From the NCBI GenBank assembly GCA_965223165.1, contig CBDCVQ010000009.1, forward strand, positions 372,001 to 436,000: a DNA stretch of 64,000 nucleotides, written 5' to 3'. Origin of the DNA: JABDMH01 sp965223165. Lineage in GTDB: Bacteria > Bacteroidota > Bacteroidia > Chitinophagales > Saprospiraceae. The notes under the pieces are model-generated. The model saw only the letters and a list, made by a program, of their open reading frames with translations, did no database searches and was not told the origin of the DNA. Below are positions 35,554-43,481 of the stretch, one piece after another. Positions within the stretch are counted from its first letter, which is position 1. Each line of letters opens with the position of its first letter. Position numbers and translations under genes: made by a program.

Positions 35554-36651
35554 ATGAGGTATCCGTTGATCCTATTTTTGCTAGGCACTACCCTTTGTTT
35601 TGGTCAGCGCAGAGAACCCCTGGATATCACCATCGATTGGGAATCGTATGACCCCCCTTCTACCCTGGTGGTGGCGGAGAATCCCAAGACCCGGGCCAAA
35701 TACCCCTTTGTAGACATCCACAATCACCAGTGGCGTATGGGCGAAGGCGACCTATCTAAGCTCGTGAGTGAAATGGATTCTCTCAACATGCAGGTCCTGG
35801 TCAACCTCAGTGGCCGAGGCGGCGAAGCGCTACGGGCCATGACGGAAAACGTGAAGAAACAAGCGCTGGAGGACCGCTTCGTCATCTTCACCAATATCAA
35901 CATACGCAGCATCGACGAACCTGATTGGACCGAAGAGACCGTCAAGCAGATTGAGTTTGACGTAGCCAACGGTGCGCGGGGCCTAAAGATCTACAAGAGC
36001 CAAGGCATGACCAATACGGACAATGCCGGCAACCGCATCCCGATCAACGACCCGCGTATCGACGCCATCTGGGAGAAATGTGGCGAATTGGGCATCCCCG
36101 TGCTCATCCACTCCGCCGATCCGAGACCGTTCTGGCAGCCGCACGACAGCCTCAACGAGCGCTGGCTGGAGCTAAAGCTCAGACCCGGACGCAAGCGCTC
36201 CGCCGACAATCCCGCCTCGTGGGAGCAGATCATCTCTGAGCAGCACGACATCTTTCGAAAGCATCCCAACACGACGTTTATCAACGCGCATTTCGGCTGG
36301 TTTGCCAATAACCTGGCCAAGCTCGATACGCTGCTGCAGGAGATTCCGAACATGAACGTCGAGTTTGGCGCGGTGATCGCCGAGCTGGGCAGGCAACCCC
36401 GCAACGCGAAGAAGTTTTTCGAGAAGTACCAGGACCGCATCCTCTTCGGCAAGGACGCCTACAATCCCCAGGAGTACTACACCTACTTTCGGGTCTTGGA
36501 GACCGATGACGAGTACTTTCCCTACTATAAGCGATACCACGCCTTCTGGCGGATGTACGGCCTCGACCTTTCCGATGAGGTCCTCAAGAAGATCTACTAC
36601 AAGAACGCGGTAAAACTCCTGGGACTAGACCCAGCCAACTTCCCGGAGTAG
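35554..36651 (+). CDS. Exported amidohydrolase-like TIM-barrel hydrolase
   Basis: From ATG 35554 the 365-residue protein has a signal peptide (YPLILFLLGTTLCFGQ). Metal-site motifs of the amidohydrolase_2 type follow: FVDIHNHQW (HxH), PVLIHSADPRPFW, FINAHFGWF and LFGKDAYNP (final Asp). It should be a metal-dependent hydrolase or decarboxylase acting in the periplasm. The longer frame from 35377 overlaps the divergent membrane-protein gene and is rejected. The substrate cannot be told from sequence. Confidence 0.8.
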   Translation: MRYPLILFLLGTTLCFGQRREPLDITIDWESYDPPSTLVVAENPKTRAKYPFVDIHNHQWRMGEGDLSKLVSEMDSLNMQVLVNLSGRGGEALRAMTENVKKQALEDRFVIFTNINIRSIDEPDWTEETVKQIEFDVANGARGLKIYKSQGMTNTDNAGNRIPINDPRIDAIWEKCGELGIPVLIHSADPRPFWQPHDSLNERWLELKLRPGRKRSADNPASWEQIISEQHDIFRKHPNTTFINAHFGWFANNLAKLDTLLQEIPNMNVEFGAVIAELGRQPRNAKKFFEKYQDRILFGKDAYNPQEYYTYFRVLETDDEYFPYYKRYHAFWRMYGLDLSDEVLKKIYYKNAVKLLGLDPANFPE

Positions 36652-36722
36652 AGCAGTTCAGGAGTTTACGAGTTCCGAGTGAACTTGAGTTGGTTAGGCG
36701 CGAGCTCGTAATAAACTCAATC

Positions 36723-37568
36723 TCACGCTGAACTCCTACTGACCCCCCTCCCCTCATCCGTGATCCAGTCGCTCCAGGAGCCCGGGTATAGCACCGCATG
36801 TCCGAGGCCTGCATGGGCCAACGAGAGAATGTCATGGCAGGCGGTCACCCCCGATCCACAGTAGACGATGACCTCGGTGGCAGATGGTACGCCATGCGTT
36901 TCTGCCCACTCGCGTCGAAGCTGATCCCGATCTTTCCATCGGCCGTCAGGACCCAGATTGTCTAGGAAGGGACGATTGCGCGCGCCAGGAATGTGCCCGG
37001 CTACAGGGTCGATAGGCTCCTCCTCGCCAGCGTATCGCTTGGCCGCCCGGGCATCAATCAGGGTGCGGGTAGTATCCTCTACCATGTGGGCGTTGGCCTT
37101 TGAAAAGGGGCTGTCCCTGGACACAAAGTCACCTTGATAGCGAGGGGTAATTGCACTTGTCACCGGCCGATCGTCATCCAGCCATGCCTGCCATCCCCCG
37201 TCGAGCACAGCTGTGTAGCGGTGTCCCAGGCACTGCAGCATCCACCAGAGGCGGGCGGCAATCCCACCGTGGCCCTGGTCATAGACGACGACCTGGCTGT
37301 CGGTGGACACCCCCCAGCTACGTAGCTTGGAGATAAATTCGGATTCAGCGGGAAGCGGGTGGCGTCCGGTGACACCCGGAACGATGGTCCCGGAAAGGTC
37401 CTCATCCAAGTGCACATATTGCGCGCCAGGAATATGAGCCTGGGCAAAGTCCCGTCGGCCGGACCCAGGGTCCGTGAGATCAAATCGGCAATCAAAAATG
37501 ACCCAGGAGGGATCGATCAAGCGCAGCGCCAGCTCGGCAGCATCCACGAGGGTAGTGTACATGCCCAT
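36723..37568 (-). CDS. Two-domain rhodanese sulfurtransferase (thiosulfate/mercaptopyruvate type)
   Basis: From the ATG at 37568 (or 37562) the protein has about 281 residues in two rhodanese domains. The N-terminal, inactive domain shows IFDCRFDL and VVYDQGHGGIAARLWWML. The C-terminal domain has the active-site loop VIVYCGSGVTACHD with catalytic Cys, then the nearly universal LYPGSWSDWI. CGSGVT fits mercaptopyruvate sulfurtransferases (CGSGVTA). It transfers sulfur to cyanide or thiol acceptors. In-frame sequence upstream of 37568 overlaps a terminator and is not used. Confidence 0.9.
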   Translation of the reverse strand: MGMYTTLVDAAELALRLIDPSWVIFDCRFDLTDPGSGRRDFAQAHIPGAQYVHLDEDLSGTIVPGVTGRHPLPAESEFISKLRSWGVSTDSQVVVYDQGHGGIAARLWWMLQCLGHRYTAVLDGGWQAWLDDDRPVTSAITPRYQGDFVSRDSPFSKANAHMVEDTTRTLIDARAAKRYAGEEEPIDPVAGHIPGARNRPFLDNLGPDGRWKDRDQLRREWAETHGVPSATEVIVYCGSGVTACHDILSLAHAGLGHAVLYPGSWSDWITDEGRGVSRSSA

Positions 37569-37618
37569 TGCTTTTCTGAAAGATAGAAAATACGCAAAAG
37601 CACATGCATGTGCCATAC

Positions 37619-37651
37619 AAAAAAGCCCTCCCCAGCACGGGCGAGGAGGGC
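37619..37651 (-). terminator. Rho-independent terminator of the GAF-protein gene
   Basis: GCCCTCC at 37625-37631 pairs with GGAGGGC at 37645-37651 across a 13-base loop. On the minus strand the stem is followed by six T (37624-37619). It lies just after the stop of the gene at 37673-40042. Confidence 0.8.
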
Positions 37652-37672
37652 CAAAGATCTCTTGCAATTAAT

Positions 37673-40042
37673 CTATTCTTGAATTTCGTCCATCAAGGCC
37701 TCCACCTGTGCCGTCAACTGCTTATCGGCGACCTCCCTATCATAGTTAATGTCTACACGCATCGCACGCAGGCCGGAAGCACCCTGGAGCTCCTCCAACG
37801 TGACGTACTCGATGCCCGGATGTATGTACTTTTGTCCCTCTAGATAAGCGAGATACTTCTCATACTCTCGCTTCTCATCTTCACTGGAGTAGACGATGGC
37901 AATTTTGCCCGGCTTCGTGAGACGCTCATTGGAGCCGTTGATGTGCGCCTTGTCCACGCGCTTCTTGATGATCTCGTACCGGGCATTATAGGCACCGTCG
38001 ACATCAAACTTCTTCTCATCCATTCTGAATTTGATATCAAGCGACTTGTTTTGCACCAAGATCAGCGAGGCGACCCGCAGGGGCACCTTGAATTCAGGCC
38101 TGAGCTTGTCCAGCAGATTTTCGACCTCACAGGTCATGACCAACTGCCAGATGCGCAGATTCTTCAAGAACAATGGATCATAGGTTCGATCATCCACCAG
38201 CGACTGCCCGATGTACATATTATACTCCACCCCGTCGGTCTTGTACTTTTCGAAGTAGTGGGGAAACATTTCCTGAGCCTCGATCTGCGCATTCTCGATG
38301 TAGGCCGATATGTTTTCGTTGATCATCGTGACGGTATCTTCATACAACTTGCGGCCCTTGTAGACCATCTTGATCTTGGGATCAATCTTTTTGGTGTATG
38401 ACTCTACGGCCTTGGCTAGCTCCTCATCTGCCTTTAAGTGCGCAAAGACAGGATCTACCTCATACTTGAGAAAGTCTAGGATGGTGGTTTCATCGCCCGC
38501 GTTCAGCTTCTTCTGTACGCGCTGCATATGCGCGTCGAGGGCAAATTTGAGCTGCTCGTAGACCAGTAGGCGTTGTCGTTCCCATGCCTGGTCCAGCACA
38601 CCTCGGGCGGCCTTCAACTGGGTCAGCAAGTCCTGCTGGATACCCTTGTCGCGATAGCGAGAAGAACCACTGATATCCATCTGACCAAACAGGGGATGCA
38701 CTCGATCAAAAACGATCTCTTCCATGTCCACCTCCCCTTTGGGACGACCACTGCGGTAGACCTTCGCAGCCGCATTGACAAATCGCCACTCCACCGCGGG
38801 ATGGATAGCCGTACATTTCTCCTTAATGATCGCCTCCAGCTGCGTCCAATAGTCATCCACATTTCGCTCCAGCGCTATGGCAAATAGAGGCGCGATCTCC
38901 TGCAGTCGATTTTCAGAAAAGGAGTTGAGGGCATGCGGTCGCGCCGATCCCAGTTCCAGAAAGCCAATGACTTTGTCGTTGGCGGTCAAGGGCGTAATGA
39001 TGTAGCTCTTGACCCCCGCCTTATGGATGGCCTTCAGCAGAGATGATTGTTGCCAGGGCACCTGGTCCATATCCGAAATGGCCATAAACTCCTTCTGGTG
39101 AAACAGGTGATCGGTAGAATGCGAGCAAAAAAGGCGGTCCCGCTTGGCCTCGTCACAACCGGATAGCATCAGACCGTCGCAGAGCCCCTTGCCGATCGAG
39201 CGGATCCGGTTGCCCTGGATCGAAGACATACCCAGACGCAGATCCGGTATGCCAAATATCTTGCGGAGACTCACCTCCACATCAGACAACACTGCATCCG
39301 CCCGAAAGACATTCTTGTCGATCAGATTATTCTTCAGTTTGGACATCGCGTCATCCACAGAGACATCAAAGACCGTCAACAGACCAAAGCCATGCATTTC
39401 AAAGCTACCGGGCGGCAATGTTTTCTTCCACAGATCGATATCGTGTGAGTGATCGATCAGGTTACGTATCTGATCTTTGGTCAACTTGGGAGATCGATCG
39501 GTAAATTTCAGCTCGGTAAAGTCGGCATTGAAAAAGCCCCGATAGGTCTTCATCAGGCCCGATTTGGCATCGGGTATATCAAAGTAGGTCGGTCGAGAGA
39601 TGTTCAATCCGGCCTGGTATCCCACATTGAGAATGTAGGATGACGACATCATGTAGAAAAAATCTTCATCAAACCCCCGGATCTTAAACTCGTAATCGTC
39701 CCCAGCACCGTTTAAGATATTGCTAAAACGATCCGTCATGTTGAAGAACACATGCTGAAAAGGAAGGGTAGCCGCCTTGATCTCGTTGAGCTGTAGGGGT
39801 TTGGGGAAAAGCCCGGATAGAAGCAACGAGATCTCTTCCTCATGATCGCTGATGATCTGCAAGTCATCGAAAGGCTCGCGCAACACTTTCGCAGCCTTCA
39901 ACTTTTCTAGCACATAGCGAGCACGCTCCTGCTCTGGGCCTTCTGTGGCAGCCGTCTCCTCCCAGATATCAAACAACTTGGCGAAACTGACCTTGGCGAT
40001 GAAGGGCATTTCGATATTGCCCTGGTTTATACTCGTTTTCAT
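37673..40042 (-). CDS. GAF-domain protein of Bacteroidota
   Basis: The 789-residue cytoplasmic protein has a GAF-like segment at about residues 310-420 (IGKGLCDGLMLSGCDEAKRD, SYIITPLTANDKVIGFLELG). The rest is helical and of unknown role. Similar long GAF proteins are common in Bacteroidota and have no defined function. No kinase, cyclase or response regulator output domain is visible. It stands alone with its own terminator. Confidence 0.7.
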   Translation of the reverse strand: MKTSINQGNIEMPFIAKVSFAKLFDIWEETAATEGPEQERARYVLEKLKAAKVLREPFDDLQIISDHEEEISLLLSGLFPKPLQLNEIKAATLPFQHVFFNMTDRFSNILNGAGDDYEFKIRGFDEDFFYMMSSSYILNVGYQAGLNISRPTYFDIPDAKSGLMKTYRGFFNADFTELKFTDRSPKLTKDQIRNLIDHSHDIDLWKKTLPPGSFEMHGFGLLTVFDVSVDDAMSKLKNNLIDKNVFRADAVLSDVEVSLRKIFGIPDLRLGMSSIQGNRIRSIGKGLCDGLMLSGCDEAKRDRLFCSHSTDHLFHQKEFMAISDMDQVPWQQSSLLKAIHKAGVKSYIITPLTANDKVIGFLELGSARPHALNSFSENRLQEIAPLFAIALERNVDDYWTQLEAIIKEKCTAIHPAVEWRFVNAAAKVYRSGRPKGEVDMEEIVFDRVHPLFGQMDISGSSRYRDKGIQQDLLTQLKAARGVLDQAWERQRLLVYEQLKFALDAHMQRVQKKLNAGDETTILDFLKYEVDPVFAHLKADEELAKAVESYTKKIDPKIKMVYKGRKLYEDTVTMINENISAYIENAQIEAQEMFPHYFEKYKTDGVEYNMYIGQSLVDDRTYDPLFLKNLRIWQLVMTCEVENLLDKLRPEFKVPLRVASLILVQNKSLDIKFRMDEKKFDVDGAYNARYEIIKKRVDKAHINGSNERLTKPGKIAIVYSSEDEKREYEKYLAYLEGQKYIHPGIEYVTLEELQGASGLRAMRVDINYDREVADKQLTAQVEALMDEIQE

Positions 40043-40201
40043 AGGCGCTCTCTTTAGATACTTAATCTAACAATTGAATCCATATCATGTTTATACCCAA
40101 GGGCACGCTTCCACCAGGCACATGATCTAGGGCAGCAAAATGTATTCCATAAATGCTGCATATGTACGACGATTCAGCCGCCGCCACATTGGACAAGAAC
40201 T

Positions 40202-42319
40202 TCAACTAAAGTACTGGTAAGCCGCCAACGCAGAGAGATAAGCGGTGGCAGTCATAAAGATCATTTGCACGGCCGGCCATTTCCAGCTCTTGGTTTCCTT
40301 CTTGACGACCGCCAGCGTGCTCATGCATTGCATGGCAAAAACAAAGAAAAGCAACAAGGAGAGCGCGGTGGCATAGTTAAAGATGGGTTGGCCGGTCTCC
40401 GGATCGATCTGCTTGGCCAGATGCTCCCTGATCTTGAATTCATCTTCCTCCGAACCGACACTATAGATGGTAGCCATGGATCCTATAAAGACCTCCCGCG
40501 CCGCAAAGGCGGTCAGCAGGCCGATACTGATCTTCCAATCGTAGCCCAGCGGTTCCATAATGGGCTCAATCTGCCGACCCAGTATCCCGGCGAAAGATGC
40601 TTCGAGCTTCTTTGAGGCCAGTAGATCATTGGTGGCGTCCTCATCCAGCGATTGCTCCTGGGCTTGCTGCATAGCCGCCTCTTCCGCCTCTTGCATTTGC
40701 GATGGAGGACCATACGACGCCAACACCCATAGCACCAGTGAGATGAGCAAGATAATCTTGCCGGCTTCGGTGATAAAGGAGCCTACTTTGGAGCGCACAT
40801 TGCGCCAAACATTCTGCCAGTCTGGCATGCGATAGTTGGGCAACTCCATGACGAAGTAGGACTGGATCCGGGACTTAAGGATCTTCTTGAATATCCAGCC
40901 GGAGCCAAGCGCCGCCACAATGCCAAGCAGATACAAACCGGCAAAAGCCAGCCCCTGCGAATTGAAAACCCCAAGCACACTCTCGTAAGGTACTACAAAG
41001 GCTACCAGCACGGTATAGACGGGGATTCTCGCACTGCAGGAAATGAAAGGGGTAACCAAAATCGTGATCAGGCGCTCCTTCCAGTTGACAATGGTCCGGG
41101 TAGCCATGACGGCCGGTATCGCACAAGCACCGCCCGATATCAACGCCACGATACTGCGCCCGTTCATGCCATATCGCTGCAAGAAGCGATCAAAAAGATA
41201 GACTGCACGGGCCATATAGCCGATCTCCTCCAGGAGCGTAATCAAGAAAAACAAGATGGCGATCTGGGGCACGAAAATGAGCACTCCGCTCAGACCAGGT
41301 ATCAATCCCTTTGTGATCAAGTCCGTAAACCATCCTGCGGCCATCACCTCGGTCAGATAGCCCCCCAACGAACCAAAAAATGCCTCAATCCAGTCCATGG
41401 GATACGTCGCCCAAGCAAAAATGGCCTGGAAAACAAACAGCATCATGACGGAGAAGATCAGCGGACCCCACAGCCAATGCGTGAGCACCGCATCCCACTT
41501 CTCCGTGGCCTTCATTCTGGCCGGGTCTCGTCGAATGACTTTCTCGGTCAATGCCTCCAAGCCATTGAGCCGGGCAAAAGTCTCCTCCACCTGCTCCTTC
41601 AGCGGTTCGAAGTGGTGGTCTTGATAGATGCGGTCCCACTCCTCCGGATGGTGTCCCGTGTCAAATGGGAGCCAATGCTGATGGTGCGTCCAAAGCCAAC
41701 GCATGTACTTGTTTGGCTCGGGCTCGATCTGACCGATATCTTCCAGCATCGCCTCCGCATCGACATGCAGACGATGGATCTGCTTCTGAGGCGTGACATG
41801 AGACTGGAGCATCTCGGCCACCTTTTGACGGAGGCTCTCTATATTCGTCCGCTTGCGGCTGCTGATCGGCACCACCGGAATGCCCAGTGCCTCCCCCACC
41901 CGCGCCAGGTCGACTGAGCGTCCGGACTTTTCAAACTCGTCCATGAGACTAAGTACCAGCAGGGTGGGCATCTTTAGGTCGATGATCTGACTGAGGGCAA
42001 GGAGCTGGCTATTCAGATGATTGGCATCGGCCACATACACCACGAGGTCAGGATGATCCGGGTGTTGCGGATTGATCAGCACTTCTGTAGCGATACGTTC
42101 GTCAGCCGCGTTTGGAAACAAGCTATAGGTCCCGGGCAAATCGACCAATCTGACCTTCCCCACCTCGGGCAGTTCGACCGTGCTAGAGATCCGCTCCACG
42201 GTCACGCCGGGAAAGTTACCCACCTTGTGGGTCGTATGAGCCAGTAGATTGAATAGCGACGTCTTGCCGCTGTTGGGATTGCCGCCGAGCGCCACGACAG
42301 GCACAGCGTGGTCCTTCAT
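40202..42319 (-). CDS. feoB: Ferrous iron transporter FeoB
   Basis: FeoB (705 residues from ATG 42319) imports Fe2+. The cytosolic G domain has G1 GGNPNSGKTSLFN (about 13-25) and G3 DLPGTYS (about 60-66); the G4 box reads SLMD (about 124-127) rather than the usual NxxD. The membrane part follows from about residue 290 with the Gate motifs (LISGGACAIPAVMATRT; TPFISCSARIPVYTVLVAF). FeoA precedes it with a TGATG overlap, so the two are co-translated. The S-for-N change in G4 could weaken guanine specificity; I flag it separately. Confidence 0.95.
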   Translation of the reverse strand: MKDHAVPVVALGGNPNSGKTSLFNLLAHTTHKVGNFPGVTVERISSTVELPEVGKVRLVDLPGTYSLFPNAADERIATEVLINPQHPDHPDLVVYVADANHLNSQLLALSQIIDLKMPTLLVLSLMDEFEKSGRSVDLARVGEALGIPVVPISSRKRTNIESLRQKVAEMLQSHVTPQKQIHRLHVDAEAMLEDIGQIEPEPNKYMRWLWTHHQHWLPFDTGHHPEEWDRIYQDHHFEPLKEQVEETFARLNGLEALTEKVIRRDPARMKATEKWDAVLTHWLWGPLIFSVMMLFVFQAIFAWATYPMDWIEAFFGSLGGYLTEVMAAGWFTDLITKGLIPGLSGVLIFVPQIAILFFLITLLEEIGYMARAVYLFDRFLQRYGMNGRSIVALISGGACAIPAVMATRTIVNWKERLITILVTPFISCSARIPVYTVLVAFVVPYESVLGVFNSQGLAFAGLYLLGIVAALGSGWIFKKILKSRIQSYFVMELPNYRMPDWQNVWRNVRSKVGSFITEAGKIILLISLVLWVLASYGPPSQMQEAEEAAMQQAQEQSLDEDATNDLLASKKLEASFAGILGRQIEPIMEPLGYDWKISIGLLTAFAAREVFIGSMATIYSVGSEEDEFKIREHLAKQIDPETGQPIFNYATALSLLLFFVFAMQCMSTLAVVKKETKSWKWPAVQMIFMTATAYLSALAAYQYFS

Positions 42320-42546
42320 CAATATTTGACAGAGATTTGCTGGGCCTCCGCATATCTGAAGGCCACGTGTCGATCATCGATCTTGACATACAGGCTTCCG
42401 CCCAGAGGCACCTTTCTAAGGACAGAGATAGACTGGCCCGGACTTAAGCCCATCGACAGCATCTTCTTGTGCAGGGGACTGACAGAGAAACCATCCAGTA
42501 TTGCTCCTACGCCAATGGTTAGATCCGAAAGTTTCACTGCAGTCAT
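42319..42546 (-). CDS. feoA: FeoA, ferrous iron uptake accessory protein
   Basis: A 75-residue SH3-like FeoA protein. The Leu/Gly-rich pattern (LSPGQSISVLRKVPLGGSLYVKI, here in short pieces: MGLSPGQSISVLR, PLGGSLYV) and the C-terminal strand are typical. It is the upstream gene of the feoAB pair. It is preceded by a 250-base region with a 16-base palindrome that could bind a metal regulator. Confidence 0.9.
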   Translation of the reverse strand: MTAVKLSDLTIGVGAILDGFSVSPLHKKMLSMGLSPGQSISVLRKVPLGGSLYVKIDDRHVAFRYAEAQQISVKY

Positions 42547-42627
42547 GGAAATGAAAATCGTAAGTCTTCGCTTGCGAAGATAACCGGAGCCCCAGGGGCA
42601 AACAATGATTAAATTGTAGAATCAGGG

Positions 42628-42643
42628 TACCTAACGTTAGGTA
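42628..42643. promoter_or_regulatory. 16-base perfect palindrome upstream of feoAB (candidate metal-regulator operator)
   Basis: TACCTAACGTTAGGTA is self-complementary over all 16 bases and lies about 82 bases before the feoA start. The CCTAA/TTAGG halves recall DtxR/MntR-type operator half-sites. Binding by an iron- or manganese-responsive regulator is inference. Confidence 0.4.
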
Positions 42644-42659
42644 GGCCCAGACAAAGCGA

Positions 42660-42683
42660 GGGAGGGAACCTAGGTACCCTCCC
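42660..42683. repeat. Inverted repeat between feoA and the upstream membrane gene
   Basis: GGGAGGG at 42660-42666 pairs with CCCTCCC at 42677-42683, with ACCTAGGT, itself a palindrome, between. It lies downstream of the gene ending at 42797 and could act as its terminator, but no T run follows on the minus strand. It may instead be part of the feoAB control region. Confidence 0.45.
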
Positions 42684-42796
42684 TTCCCTAATATTTTACC
42701 CATCCGCCCAGACCACAGATGGTGAAAAGTTAGTCATGAGCGGAGATCCGACGTGGGGACTGCCACCACACGGGCGGGATTCTTCCTTATAACTGG

Positions 42797-43243
42797 CTAG
42801 GCGTCGCCGTTCTCACTTTCGGGATCCACCGGTCCCCGTGTGCCGTAGCTACCTCCTCCCACCAACGTGGCCACCACGATACCGACAATACCTAGCTGTA
42901 CGATCTTGTAGATCATGTCTACCAGGTATTCGTTAAAGGGAGCTACATCGAAGACAGCATACTGAATAAGTCCGAAACTAACCACCGTAAAGAGGGCGAT
43001 GGTAACTCCATATCTCAGGCCTTGCATGACCTGGTTGTCACCCTCTACTCCATGAGGGTATATGTAGCAAAAGAAGAAGGAAAAGACCAAGATACCCAGA
43101 ATGAGCATGCCAAAGTTAGGCGTCTCCCGCATGTGCGAGCTTGAGAAGAAATCAGCCATCAGAACGGCATAAAACAGGTAGTCAACGACGAATATGATCA
43201 CCGCTGCCACTAGCGTGCAGATTAATAGCTTTTGAGTTTTCAT
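42797..43243 (-). CDS. Small four-helix membrane protein
   Basis: The 148-residue protein has four hydrophobic segments (ICTLVAAVIIFVVDYLFYAV, FGMLILGILVFSFFFCYI, YGVTIALFTVVSFGLIQYAV, IVQLGIVGIVVATLVGGG). The first helix followed by the short periplasmic loop and the third-helix glycine pattern are like uncharacterised Bacteroidota membrane proteins. There is no enzymatic motif. I cannot assign a function. Confidence 0.7.
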   Translation of the reverse strand: MKTQKLLICTLVAAVIIFVVDYLFYAVLMADFFSSSHMRETPNFGMLILGILVFSFFFCYIYPHGVEGDNQVMQGLRYGVTIALFTVVSFGLIQYAVFDVAPFNEYLVDMIYKIVQLGIVGIVVATLVGGGSYGTRGPVDPESENGDA

Positions 43244-43481
43244 CGCGTTATGGTTTTCATTTAGTTAGGAATCAAATCGTATTTCTTGGCTGTCTCAGTT
43301 GCGCAGGGTGTGCAAGCTGCTTCCTTGGGTGTTGGCTCCCTTTTGCGATAATACTTCGCCTCCGACGGGCGGGGTGTGCTGGGGGTGTGCTCTTGTAAGC
43401 TACTAAAAACGAAGGATTTCTTATAGCGGAGGAGCAATTCTATTTTTTACTACATTCGTCTGGAGCACTCATACATGCCTG

